DNA of 64,000 nt from Armillaria gallica (GCA_037576215.1 JBANDB010000005.1:1984001-2048000), one strand, 5' to 3'. Positions 22,615-33,913 are shown, numbered from the stretch's first letter. Notes: generated from the sequence alone by a model not told the origin. Made by a program: numbers and translations.

Positions 22615-24557
22615 ATGCTCGCCAGCGGTCCTAACAGCGCAGTATTGGCTCAGTCTTTTAACCAAAGGGATAAGCTACTATCTTCAGAGAGCGGTATCGC
22701 ACGGCGCATCCATGGGTGGTCATGGCAGGCCGTAAGTGTCTTGTCCGATCCAAGAGTTTAAACTCAAGAATTTCATTCATGTAGTTCCCCATTGTGATGG
22801 GTACGAGCGCGGTTTTTATGACGCTCTCGGACCTAAAGCGCCATCCTGCGTTCGTGTCGAGGATAGAGATGGTGTTTTTCGTCTTCAGCATTTTTCTGTT
22901 TCTTACGAACACGGTCATGCTCCTCCTACAAACTTTTTGCGCGTTCCTCTCCCTGTATACTTAAGGTATTCTTTGCTGACAGTGCTTGTTTATTCTTGCA
23001 GTCTACCCTCGCCTTGCACGGTCCCGCCTTCATGATCCAATACAAGGAATATCTGTGCCACTGATGGCAAGTCTTTCTTCTCCCCACAGCTGCTGGGTAT
23101 TCTTCTCAAACCACTTCTTAGGTCGTTTCATTCGCCACGATAATCGTCGGCACTATCAACTACGACGTGACCTACGGCCATGTCAGTTCAAACCTAATTT
23201 ACGCTTTATTTTGGTCAGTAGCACGCTCACCGCTTGAATACAGAGACTGATGAGCAGCCATAGGGTTTACCTGGCCGTCGCAATGGCGACATGTTTTCCC
23301 ATGATAAAAATAACTTTCAGCCAGCGCCGCGACCTGGTGGATTTTGCACCTTCATACGCATTCCCGGTAAGCGCCCATTTCTTTTGTTTCAATTCATGGT
23401 GAACGAACAGTTGCCCAGGTGTTCCCATTAGTGCGTGACGATACCAAGGTCCCCGCCGTGTGTTGGTCTGATGGTGTTTGTTCTCGCAGATGTTGACGGG
23501 ACTAGTGTCAGCTAATACATTGAGGGTGATTGATGCGTCCGATGCAAGGGCTCTGGGTGTTTTACTCGTCGGCTACGTTGTTCACGGTGAAGTACCCCCG
23601 ATGTCTGACGGAGCTCATCGCACTAACACTTCCGCCAGGTCTCGGGCTTTTCATGGCTTTCTTCTTTCTCTCCATTTACATTGCTCGGTACGTTTTCAGT
23701 ATTCTGTTAGGTCACCCTTGCTAACTATCTGTAGACTCATGATCGTGCGTACAATAGTTCTACCAACTGAGACTGACATTAGGCTGACAACCATACTTAG
23801 TACGGGTTTATGGAGAACTCACAGTCGAATCTCGCTTTTGTCGCGTGTAGTCCGCCCGGGTTCTCTGCGCTTACATTGATGAGCCTTGGTGACCATGCGA
23901 GATCGATGTGTGTGCTGCAAACTCATAACTCATATTTCGGGTTTTAATTTTCGTACAGCCTCGGTGCCCGCGGATACATTACAGAGGCTGCAGGCGACGT
24001 CTGGTACTCAGCAAGCGTGATGGCAAGCCTGCTGCTCTATGGGCTAGCGCTGTTTTTCTTTATTCTTGGTGTCATTGCCTACGGGTACTCATTCAAGGGA
24101 CATATGGACGGGATTCTTAGCTGTGCGTACCGGTTTCTTCCTTGCATCGTTTCGCTGCTAATCCACGTATACTTATGAAACCCAGGCTGGGCTATGACAT
24201 TCCCGAATGGTACGCGCTATTGCCTCAAAGTGACGTTGGCTAAATGCTTTTTTTCTCTCAGTGGGATGGATAAACGCCACACGCCTCCTTGGTGATATCT
24301 TCGAAGCCCAGGGTTTTTTGACCTTCCACCTCGTCATGACGATCCTCATGTGCATCACATGGTTAGTCTTATCCGTCTTCACGGCCACGGCATTCTTCCA
24401 AGGAAAGATATTGAAGTCGAGGAAAGAGGACTTTAACAAGGGTATTCCGAATCAGGCTGGGGAAGAGGTTATGGAAGAGCGCCCGGCCAGTGCACCAGTA
24501 GCACCTTCTGTTACACTTCATTCGGAGGGCTCCAGTCGGACACTGATTACCGTTTGA
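22615..24557 (+). CDS. TDT/SLAC1-family anion (malate or sulfite) transporter
   Basis: Thirteen-exon model: 22615-22731, 22785-22938, 23002-23066, 23122-23213, 23258-23366, 23419-23448, 23490-23586, 23639-23687, 23735-~23770, ~23826-23910, 23959-24122, 24186-24209 and 24262-24557. Exons nine and ten are not joined with certainty; all other joins keep the frame. The start follows from MLASGPNSAV running into WSWQAFPIVMGTSAVFM, the family's first helix. Later family blocks are FFYPRLARSRLHDPIQ, VVSFATIIVGTINYDV, YVVHGLGLFMAFFFLSIYIA, the WAMTFPN motif typical of yeast Mae1/Ssu1-type carriers, and a last helix (LCMCI-like, LVLSVFTATAFF). The tail is acidic and cytosolic. Two introns appear to use GC donors. 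Substrate (C4-dicarboxylate or sulfite) cannot be told from sequence. It interrupts the B-type alpha array. Confidence 0.75.
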
Positions 24558-25388
24558 CCATACACTCTCGCGTATAGAATTCTACCGTTTCTGCACTATC
24601 TAAACTTATCTATACATCTCCAGATAATAGATTTAGCGTATTTTATTAATCCACAATTATATATTGCTTTGGCGAAGCCGCGAATCAGACATAAATCAGA
24701 TTGCGGGGGTGTCCCTCTGCCACCATCATGATGTTGATTCAATCTCGCATCTTTGTTCCTATTTGAATTTCTGAATCTTCTATCTACTCCTTCTGCTTTC
24801 GTAAATATGCCAGACTTCCTGCTTCACATGAACGAGGTTATAAACGAGCTTGTAGTCAAACCGCCCCCTTGGTCGACAGTGATATGACCTTCCTTCGTTG
24901 CCGGGCTCTTTGCCAACTCCAGCAAGGACCTGGCTGGGTTCTAATGCGCTTCAAGATTCGAGCTGAGGACTTGTGCCTTCTGCTGTGGTCATTTCAGTAT
25001 CATCGACGTCCGACGGCATCGCACGTATATCATCCATGCATTTATGTCCGTCGCTTCGGCATGGGTACTTTAGCAAAAACCTCTCTCCGGTGCACTTCGT
25101 AGTGATTGATCCATCGGGGAGTCTTCATAGATGTCTCTACAATCCCTTGGGTCAGACCACAGCTTGACCACAACGTGGCAATGGGAAGTTCCAGAGATGC
25201 AGCAGCTCGCTGTAATTCAGATATCGGGTACTACATCATCATCGTTGTCGGTGTAGCGAAGTACAGCTGGGCTGGATTTAAATGAATTGTTGGAATTATA
25301 ATCTATGCGGAATCTGTACGTTAATTGCTAACCGTGTGAAGATCGTAAATACAAACAACAAGAAAATGGTTTGGCAGTACTTCAAGGA
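24558..25388. other. 3' region of transporter and B-unit repeat copy 2
   Basis: From about 25125 to 25275 this holds the second copy of the B-unit block seen at 19205 (TCTACAATCCCTTGGGTC, then GGGAAGTTCCAGAGATGC). Nothing else is recognisable. Confidence 0.5.
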
Positions 25389-26468
25389 CTAAGGATCCAA
25401 GTTAGTAGTGCTAACACTACCACCGTCCCTAAGTATGTTCGAGCTCTTGGTTTCGTCGGCGAAGCTGGGCTCTTGAAGAACAGTAGTCGCCTCATCAGAC
25501 TTGATCAGCCCCATAGTGAGAGCCCAATCGTCCCTCCCAGTTTCACGAATAAGATCTTTTACCATCTCCAACCTCTGAGGATAGTCCTTCCGATCTCCCT
25601 TCCTCCTCACAACACATCCGAACATCTGCAAACACTCTGTCGAGGAGTTGCATAGGCTCAATAGAGCGGCAGTGGACAGCAGCAAGCAGGCTATGTGCAG
25701 GCTTCCCACTGTCGATGCGTTTCCAGCGAGAGCGGCAGACGCGTAGACCAACAGCGTAGCGAACCCTACGGCGAAGTTTTCTTCTGAAGTCTGGCCCCGC
25801 AACCAATGGCCAGCTGTCACCGTCTTCAGATCATCCACCAACCCCGTCAAACGCACCCAGCGATCCTGACTCAGAAGTATGAACAGGTCACCATAGATAC
25901 CCGGCTCTTTTTTGCCCTTCCATCCTTCCTCGCTTCTCCTCTTGATGACGACGACGTTGATAAATCTAGCGAGTACAAGCATTCCCAAGACCACAACTGC
26001 CCACCAATCCCTAATCGTGCCTAGGAGCACAAAGACGATGATAGTGAGTATCGGGCACGTGAGGTACAGGAGAGTCGCGCGAATCCCAGAGACGAAGAAG
26101 GGATTTTTGTGTGGGGATAAATCGAGGTTGCAGAATTGTTTCGATGGGTTGTGGGTGGGTTTTAGGGATACTTCGGCGGTGACGAGTTTGCCTGTACGAC
26201 CAATATGTCGTAGATAACTGACCGTAGCTGGATTCTCAACTCGAAAGACGTATCCGTTTGTCATCGAGCCGGTGTTTGGCAATTCACCGTCGTTGATTTT
26301 GACAGCGGATTGCTGCTGATGCATGCCTGGCGCAAGGACAAGGACATCGAGGTAAGAGGCTGTTCCCGTTAGAGCCGTTCTCACTGCGACAGTGGAGAGG
26401 TCAGCGAGAGCGACGAGCCCAGCAGATTCGAGAGTGATGCGGCCGGAGATAGAGGAAGTATTGAACAT
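25389..26468 (-). CDS. alpha-family four-helix membrane protein, copy 7 (subtype B)
   Basis: Intronless, 359 residues, starting MFNTSSISGRITLESAG. Subtype B is recognised by QQSAVKINDGELPNTGSM in place of the usual DEVNRGEFPQTG, by YLRHIGRTGKLVTAEVSLKP, and by a cysteine-containing tail (MFGCVVRRKGDRKDYPQRLE). Helices 1-2 (ATLLYLTCPILTIIVFVLLG, then WWAVVVLGMLVLARFINVVV), the DRWVRLTGLVDDLKTVTAG core and helices 3-4 are intact. It stops at 25389 after TTNLDP; compare copy 8, where this stop is lost. Function unknown. Confidence 0.85.
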   Translation of the reverse strand: MFNTSSISGRITLESAGLVALADLSTVAVRTALTGTASYLDVLVLAPGMHQQQSAVKINDGELPNTGSMTNGYVFRVENPATVSYLRHIGRTGKLVTAEVSLKPTHNPSKQFCNLDLSPHKNPFFVSGIRATLLYLTCPILTIIVFVLLGTIRDWWAVVVLGMLVLARFINVVVIKRRSEEGWKGKKEPGIYGDLFILLSQDRWVRLTGLVDDLKTVTAGHWLRGQTSEENFAVGFATLLVYASAALAGNASTVGSLHIACLLLSTAALLSLCNSSTECLQMFGCVVRRKGDRKDYPQRLEMVKDLIRETGRDDWALTMGLIKSDEATTVLQEPSFADETKSSNILRDGGSVSTTNLDP

Positions 26469-26518
26469 GGCCAGGACGTGTCGGATGTTGGGGCAACGAA
26501 GAGAATCTGGCGCTTCAT

Positions 26519-26529
26519 GACAATGTTAT
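26519..26529 (-). promoter_or_regulatory. putative core promoter element of alpha copy 7
   Basis: ATAACATTGTC on the minus strand, 51-61 bp upstream of the ATG; related to TATAACAGCGTCG before copy 8. Confidence 0.35.
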
Positions 26530-28682
26530 GCTCTTGGTGATGGCTGTAGGGCAACTCCGAGAAGATCAGGGATGTGCTAAGCAGTGTGGGAATACAACGG
26601 CCAAGTTCATTCATCAAGACCCTTCCATCAATCACAGGACTGGCTTCCGACGACCTCATGTTTCCAACGCGCCTAACCAATGTATTCAATATTATCACAA
26701 AGGTCAACGATAGAGCAATAGCGTATCAGTATGAGCGTTGGCCCGCAACCTTCGATGCAGTCTTTCAGCGTTACAAACGTCACTATTATAAGGTTCAAAG
26801 CTAGGGAGGCTTATGCCAGCGCTCAAGTTGAATAATACTGTCCAGCCAATTGTGTATTCACAATGCGTTTGCATCAAAATACTGGACTGGTTGCAAGAAC
26901 CTTCGATAAGCGCCATGTTTACTTGGTAAGATGTCCGAGTATCAGAGTTTATCAGACTGCTGTGTACATCGGTTGACACTGCCATGGGCAACTGCGGAGC
27001 TTTATGGGTCTCTGTGTCCCATGAAATAGCCAAGTATTAATGAAATGACATAAAGACACTGACAACGAAGCCAGTGCTGTATCCTGTGCGCGTAAAACTG
27101 GAGTTATCAGTAAGAGTACTAGCGCCATTCATACCGATCGAGTGTTCTTAAGCTAAGCCACAAGGGAAAAGTGCGTTCTAGAAGTGGTTGAACATTGAAA
27201 AGTGATGCCGTTGACTGATACGACGCCTGGCAGACATGATCATGGCATCCAAAACTCAAAGCTTGACCGTCTCCACGGCTATCAATGTCCCGAGTGCCCG
27301 AAGAACCCATCAATTGAAGAGCCAAGAACCAGCCATCTTAACAATGATAGTTCCATGAAGAGGACTGCTAGCCATCGTCAGAGGGGACCATTGAGCGAGT
27401 CTTCGTGGGAGAGACGATTATCAAAATGATCAAGGCGCAGATACGAAACCAGCATACCTAGACGTAGACACTTTGGACCCAAACTACGCTTAATATAGAC
27501 GTGAATCTTGGGGCCATCCCACCGACGTAAAAAGTCACGGTTTGATTGCTCCGTGTGTTGTTAGGCACGCTTTGACGCTATGCACTAAAATGTACGGAAA
27601 AGGGCGCTGTTGGGTGTGTCAGCGGAATCAAACTTGCAATCAGAGGGGCTGCTGCTCGACCTTCGCCTTTTGTTCTTTTGACGGCTATCGAACTCCTAGT
27701 TGGTGTCCATATTATTTCATGTCGAGTTATCGAGTGATGACAACAGATACCTACGATTGAGGTAAGAAAAACACAACACAGAGATAAGAGAACATACTGT
27801 AGACAGGTGACCGAGAAATTTTTTGAGATATTCGTCCATCACTTTTTACGATATGGATATACGCGGTGCCTCGCACTCCAGCAGAGGTGGTACCGCAAGG
27901 AGTCTCGTTAGCGACACCGGAATCGTGTAGTAGGGAGGGAAAAAAAAAAAGTAAAAATTCGGAGGTAGGCTGTCCTGTCGGGATACCCAACCACAAGTCC
28001 AGGTCTAAGGGTGGCGAGATTCTACGTCGCATAGTTTACGGCGTGCAGTATAAGACCAGTATTTGACAAGTTGGCGGCCGTCAAGATAATGAACTTGTAA
28101 AAATAAGTCGGCGACGACAGAAAGAGTTATTTGCAACATACCTTCGTCTTTCGTTCATCGCCTTCCAGGGTACCACTGCGGCTCTCATTGATGATGCTTT
28201 GGTCGTACAGTCGGTGAATAATACCAAATATTCCAAAAATCAAAGATTTGAGTGCATATATGCGCGACCATGAATCGACGACTACGGTCCCTCGTAAGCT
28301 TGATATAACGGAGAAGAAAAGAGAATTTTGAGCTCGCCTTTGGTCCTGCCATGTGCTCAACGGAGCGATCACTATCGCCGGCCTTGAACCGTTGCAATAA
28401 GAATGAAGCTCAACGTCTCAGTGAGGGGGCCAGGGTGAAAATGACGCGAAAATCGCTATCATCGTTGTCAAGATTTGGGTAGGTAGTCATTCGTCGCCGA
28501 AGATGGCGGCCGCAGAGAAAGGAGTTCCAAAATGGACCACGAAGATGTAGCAGCTGGATGTGGCCTAGTAGCAGAAATTTGGTGCAGTATCGTCGCCGCT
28601 GTCGGTCTACAGGAGTACAGCTGGATGATGGTGGTTTATTATCAGGAATAATTAAGAAGCGCTCGGAATGCCATTTTTGAAG
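26530..28682. other. B-unit spacer with possible beta-family remnants
   Basis: Stretches near 26.6-27.1, 27.6-27.8 and 28.0-28.2 kb are recognisably homologous to 30.0-30.5, 30.95-31.1 and 31.49-31.6 kb, so a whole unit was duplicated. Minus-strand pieces may be exons of a beta-like gene, but I cannot build a reading. The B-unit repeat (third copy) lies at about 28530-28635. Confidence 0.4.
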
Positions 28683-29930
28683 TTACTCCGGTCCTCGGCA
28701 TTTCCCGGACACCATGTACTTCGCGTCCACTAGCCCTTGTTGCTGAATCGGTGAAATTGTGCAAAATCTGTATGCTGTTTGTGTAACTGCGCGAATATCA
28801 TAAGTACAAACTACAAGAAAAACGTTTTGGCAGTACTTCAAACTGACTAAGGATCCCAAGTTAGCAGTGCTAATACTATCACCGTCCACGGGAATGCCCG
28901 AGCCCTTGGCATCGTCGGCGCACTTGGGTTCCTTGAGAACAGCACTCGCTTCATCTTCAGGGATCAGCTGCATGTTAACGGCCCAACCTATCTTTCCGGT
29001 TTCACGAATGAGCTCCTCTACCATGTCTAACCTTTTGTCATAGCCCTTCGGACCCCCCGTGCTCCGCATAACACGACCGAACATCTGTAGACACTGTGTC
29101 GAAGAGTTACAGAGGCTCAATAGAGCGGCAGAACAAAGCAGCAAGCAGGCTATGTGCAGGCTCCCCACTGTCGCTGCATTCCCGGCAAGAGCGGCAGACG
29201 TATAGACCAACAGCGTAGCGAACGCTACAGCAAAACTTTCCTCCGAAGTCTGACCCCGTAACCAATAGCCAGCTGTTACAGCCTTGATATCGTTTGTCGT
29301 TCCCTTCAGGCGCACCCATCGATCCTGACTCAGCACGATGAGGAGATCGCCATCGCCATCTTCTTCTTTGCCCTTCCATCCATCCTCGCTTCTCCTCTTG
29401 ATGACGACAACGTTGATTAGCCTAGCGAGTACAAGCATCCCCAGGACCGCAACTGCCCACCAATCCCTAATAGCGCCTAGGAGCGCAAAGACGATGATAG
29501 TAAATATCGGGCACGTGAGGTACAGGAGAGTCGCGCGAATCCCAGACACGAAGAAAGGAATGTTGCGGGGGGATAGATCGAGGTTGCAGAATCGATTTGG
29601 GAATGGATTACAGTTGCGCGTAGGTTTTAGGGTTACTTCGGCGTTGACAAGTTTGCCAGTACGGCCAATATGTCGTAGATAACTGACCGTAGCTGGATTC
29701 TCGACTCGGAAGACGTATTCGCTCGTCATCGAGCCGGTGTTTGGCAATTCACCGTCATTGATTTTAACGGCGGATTGCTGCTGATGCATGCCTGGTGCAA
29801 GGACAAGGACATCAAGGTAGGACGCGGTTCCCGTCAGAGCCGTTCTCACTGCGACAGTGGAGAGGTCAGCGAGAGCGATGAGCCCTGCAGATTCGAGGGT
29901 GATGCCAGAGATAGAGGAAGTATTGATCAT
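28683..29930 (-). CDS. alpha-family four-helix membrane protein, copy 8 (subtype B), with C-terminal extension
   Basis: Intronless, 415 residues from the conserved MINTSSISGITLESAG start (the frame is open a further 92 codons upstream). The family blocks are intact: QQSAVKINDGELPNTGSM, YLRHIGRTGKLVNAEVTLKP, helices 1-2, DRWVRLKGTTNDIKAVTAG, helices 3-4, LCNSSTQCLQMFGRV. The tail runs about 50 residues past the point where copy 7 stops. In copy 7 the end is TTNLDP-stop. Here one extra G in the GGATCC region shifts the frame to NLGSLVSLKY and onward to a stop at 28683. The extension has no recognisable domain and is probably neutral read-through. Confidence 0.82.
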   Translation of the reverse strand: MINTSSISGITLESAGLIALADLSTVAVRTALTGTASYLDVLVLAPGMHQQQSAVKINDGELPNTGSMTSEYVFRVENPATVSYLRHIGRTGKLVNAEVTLKPTRNCNPFPNRFCNLDLSPRNIPFFVSGIRATLLYLTCPIFTIIVFALLGAIRDWWAVAVLGMLVLARLINVVVIKRRSEDGWKGKEEDGDGDLLIVLSQDRWVRLKGTTNDIKAVTAGYWLRGQTSEESFAVAFATLLVYTSAALAGNAATVGSLHIACLLLCSAALLSLCNSSTQCLQMFGRVMRSTGGPKGYDKRLDMVEELIRETGKIGWAVNMQLIPEDEASAVLKEPKCADDAKGSGIPVDGDSISTANLGSLVSLKYCQNVFLVVCTYDIRAVTQTAYRFCTISPIQQQGLVDAKYMVSGKCRGPE

Positions 29931-29990
29931 GGCCAGGATGCGACGAATGTTGGGGCAACGACGAGGATTTGAAGAGAATCGCGTAGCCCA

Positions 29991-30003
29991 CGACGCTGTT
30001 ATA
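29991..30003 (-). promoter_or_regulatory. putative TATA-like element of alpha copy 8
   Basis: TATAACAGCGTCG on the minus strand, 61-73 bp upstream of the ATG; same layout as at copies 1, 3 and 7. Confidence 0.4.
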
Positions 30004-30206
30004 CTGTTCGCTGTAGGGAACGTGTACCGGCAGCCTCGAGAAGATTGAGGAATGTGCGAATCGGTGTGAGAATGCGATGTCGACGATCGCGATGTTCCCC
30101 GGTCAGGTTTGATCACCGGCTTTTTCGTCACAGTCCGTCGATCAAGGACTTTGACCTCCAGAGTCATAGAATATGACGACCCCACGCTTCCAACGCGCCT
30201 GGACAA

Positions 30207-31645
30207 TGTATCGTCACTAAGGTCAAGCCTCTAAGGCTTGAGCCAGCGCATACGCTGGCTGAACAATACATTTGCTATCCACGGTGCGCTTGCATTAAAA
30301 CACCTGACCTCCATTGAAGTAGATGGATTGAGACTAGGTCGACACTACCGTAGATAACTTTAGATTGCATGTGGGTCTTTCTGTCCGAGGAGTTAGTTAC
30401 GCATTCATGAAGCGACAACGAGACTAACAACGAAGCCAGTGCCGTATCTTGTGTGCGCAATAAGTTAAAGCTTATATTGAAACTGGCGCCCTTCACACCG
30501 ATCGATTGCCGAGAAATTGCGAAACGTTGCAAAAAACTGTTAATTGAATATTGATACGCGGTTTCGTAGACAGCCCGAGAGTCCCGGTATCCATGCTCGT
30601 GTCCTAAACCCACCAATTCAAATTTGCACAAGTGAATCAAGAACTGCCAACCATTATCAGAGGGGATCACGAGCCGGTCTTTGAGGGAGAGGCGATTGTC
30701 GGGATGATCGATATGCAGATACGAAACCAGCATACCAGGTCATGGACACTTTTGGCACACGCTTCATATAGGTGTGATCTCCCATAGACGTCAAAATCAG
30801 CCATTAATGTGCAGTCGTTTCCATGATGCTTGGGCGCTGTACATTGCTTTATATAGAGAAGGTGACATGAAAAAGACGTAACTGACTGGCGCTGCTGTGA
30901 GTATCGATGAAATTTAACTGACAAGCAGGAGGACTAACTGCTTCGCCTTTTGCGCTGAGTCTTCCTTTGCCGTCATTCGTTTTGATGGTCACTGAACTGG
31001 AGTGTGTGCCATACTCTGCATCGAAGAACCTGCAATATGTAGATTCATTGGACGACGTCAATCCACAGAAACCTGTGATCGAGGTAAGAAAAGTACAATG
31101 CAAACATGAGGACGTACTGTACGCAGAGATCGTGAAAACCTTCACTCCTGTCGCGCTTAAGTTTCTGGAAAGAAACGTGCAGTGGCACTGATACCTGACA
31201 ACACTTTTTCAGCTCAGCAAATCATCGGGGGATAGGAGTGCTTACTGGTAGTACCGGATATTCGTTCACCCTATCCGCAACGGCGACGGTACGGGTATAT
31301 GCAATACTTAGTGCTCCGGCTGGGGTGACGTCACTATGAGAATCAGATAGCGAGGGTGAAATGGTGCAGCAGTGCGGGAAAAGCGAAGGAGTCGGGAGTG
31401 CCGCTTGCCACTGTCTGTCGTTTGCCGGAATGTTTGCGAAGAGTCTGGATCCGTTGAGGCTCTCGGTCCCCACGGTGCACCGTAGACCAGTATTTGACGA
31501 CATCAGAACCTTGTTGGTGGCCGTCAGGACGTGCTGAACTTGGAAGAATGAGCCGGCGACGACGAAAACAGTGGCATAGAACATACCCTTCCTGCCTTCG
31601 CGTACTTAGCTCATCACCTTCTGAAAATCGGAGAATTAAGTGCAT
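30207..31645 (-). other. possible multi-exon beta-like gene remnant, B unit
   Basis: Minus-strand pieces look exon-like and are flanked by usable splice sites. One, at 31222-31584, begins MFYATVFVVAGSFFQVQHVL (a hydrophobic start) and another, near 30.95-31.05 kb, reads FFDAEYGTHSSSVTIKTNDG. The same segments recur 3-4 kb to the left behind alpha copy 7. The pieces do not join into one frame, and their link to the beta family of the C units rests mainly on position. I therefore record a remnant rather than a gene. Confidence 0.3.
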
Positions 31646-33881
31646 ATATGCGCGACCTGGAATCGGCGAAGTACTGTGAACCCTTGTCAGATAGATATAA
31701 CGGAGCAGAAACGAAACCTTTGAGCTCGCCTGTGGTCCTGCGAGGCGGACTGCTCACTGAGCTTGTTCAACGCAGTGGTCAGTACCCTCGGCCATCGAAT
31801 AGTCCACCACTGTGACCACCTTGCCGACGTCGAACATTCAAATGATCTAGTTGTATTCGAGATTGTTGTAGGCTCGGTATCATGTATTGCAGTAGCGATG
31901 ATGGTGGTAAGAGGTCAAGCTGGTGATATGTGCACCCGGCGTTCCCTGACCGTGTATACCCTCCTAATTTGAAATCTCTTTCTCTACAACCACCATCTCC
32001 GGCACTGAAGGACCCTACCTACCTCCATCTCGACAACGACAATACCACCGTACTCGCCATCAGTGTCTACGGCGACCCCAGCGACATCCTCGTCTCGGCG
32101 GCTTCGCTGTGAGGCTGCCCTCATTTTTGTCGGCATGGAATCAATTACTTCGTTCGCTTTTCCTCAAACAAATCCCTAAGGTTTTGATGCTCAGCGGCGG
32201 CACCTAACCCCGTATTCAGGACGGCAAGGATATTTTTCTGCTGGCAAGATCTGCTCGAGCTTTCAGGGATAACGTGCGTCTGGCCTCTTTCCTGACCCCC
32301 AAAAATGCTTACCGTGATACTGCTAGGCCTGTACCAGGACAACAAAATTCCTCAGCCATACATTCCGACTCTCACGCAATATTAGAGCTTACTCGATACC
32401 GTAAGACTCATCTTTGCCATCCGACACAATGGGAATAAGGTAGGCATTTCCGTATCTTATCCTCTTCTTCGCTGAAAATACTCAACAGTATACGTAAAAA
32501 TTAAATCAGACCAACATGCTGTCACTGTCGGCACACGATGACGAGCTTCCTGTCCCACCTTCACCTTCGCCTCTTTGGGCACCTGGATCGCATACATGCT
32601 GGCTTTCCCTGTACGTGGCAGACATGATGCTAGCAATTGAGCGATCCTTACATGCCAACGATAGCCGTTACACCCCCGCGCGCCACCAGACCCACCGCAT
32701 CACCCTTCACGATGAAGTACAGTGTCATTGATCCCGTCAATGAATCTATGATTCATTACGACCTCCACAGACAAGATAGACATATGTTCACCTCGATTGC
32801 ATTGCGTCCGAGGTCTGAACACCCCTACTCTTTCTCAGATGTACACACCACACCGACGCCCACCCTCTCTCTCTAAAGTGTAGGATCCCAGCCTCATCCT
32901 ACCCCAGTACCTCAACTCCCTCCGTCTCTCCGTCTCTGCGTACGCACAATACGCTGACAGCGAAGAGGAAGCGCTCGTATAAATGCGGGCAACAACTTAA
33001 AAAGCTTGCGAATACTGTTCTCTTGCGGTACGGACTGCCCTGTTTTGTACCTTTACACAATCAAGATCCCGCCCTTGCGTGAATGCGTTGAGTTTACAAC
33101 TGGAGATGATGGACCAGAGGGATGCGACGTCCATCAAGTCGATGACGCAGTAGCGGAGAGTGGGTGAAACTCCCATGGCGGCCGTCGTTGGTCATAGAGA
33201 GGAAGACTGGGAAATGTAGGCTGGATCCTCTTTTCATGCCAAGCTAGTTTGTCATATGTGGCTCAAGAAGATTCTCGTGTTGTCGGTGTATCGGGATCTT
33301 TGACGTGTTCCACTCGCTCAGTGGCCTGCGAAGGATAGACTTTACGTCCAACTTCATATCAGCTCATTTCTTCATTCCGCGATGACGGATGCGCAGCGTC
33401 TATCGAATGTCCTCATTGCCATGTACCTTCAAATTCCCTGGTGCTAGGGGTACAGTATTGTGTCTGTGACCCGACGGCTTGGAACCTCCGGGATATTATG
33501 GAGTTAAATGGCCTGTGCTTCTTAGGCCATTCCTAGCCGACCGGGAAGCGTGTCCCGCTATTGACTGCGCTTTGTGGGAAGCAAGTCGTTCAATATGTCC
33601 TCAGAAGATCGGAAGCTGTGTTGAACAGAGCTGGACAGGGTATTCAAAGCAAGTAAGTAACACGCTTCAAAGAATCATGTGCAGCTTCATTGATGGCTCA
33701 ATCCGAATAGATACCAGGTTACCAACTCATGTTACCCCCAATGGCGAGCGTCTCTCTCCATGCCGTGCTGTTGGGTATCCAAGAGCCACATCTCATTTAA
33801 AACGCATTGCTTCCTGTCCGAAGAAACCATTCAGAAGTCTCAATGGCCTTAATATGTAAGGCCGTGGAAATGAGAAGGGAC
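31646..33881. other. no assignable gene
   Basis: Several 60-126 codon ORFs (for example 33479-33859 plus) show no domain, signal peptide or splice-consistent extension. I support nothing here. Confidence 0.4.
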
Positions 33882-33913
33882 CGTGGAGGCGAGGGCCGCG
33901 CCTCGCCTCCACG
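33882..33913. promoter_or_regulatory. perfect 13-bp hairpin upstream of the serine-rich gene
   Basis: CGTGGAGGCGAGG, then a 6-base spacer, then its exact reverse complement CCTCGCCTCCACG. It ends 66 bp before the ATG at 33980, so it lies in the promoter or 5' leader. It could be a dyad binding site or an mRNA stem-loop. Confidence 0.6.

Noticed and set aside
29931..30206. 92-codon in-frame extension upstream of alpha copy 8
   Set aside because: Same argument: the family start is at 29930 and a TATA-like element lies at 29991-30003.
31222..31645. Minus-strand ORF beginning with a signal-like hydrophobic stretch, considered as a small secreted protein
   Set aside because: The paralogous segment near 28.0-28.2 kb is broken in this frame and flanking pieces look like exons, so it is better seen as part of a decayed multi-exon gene.
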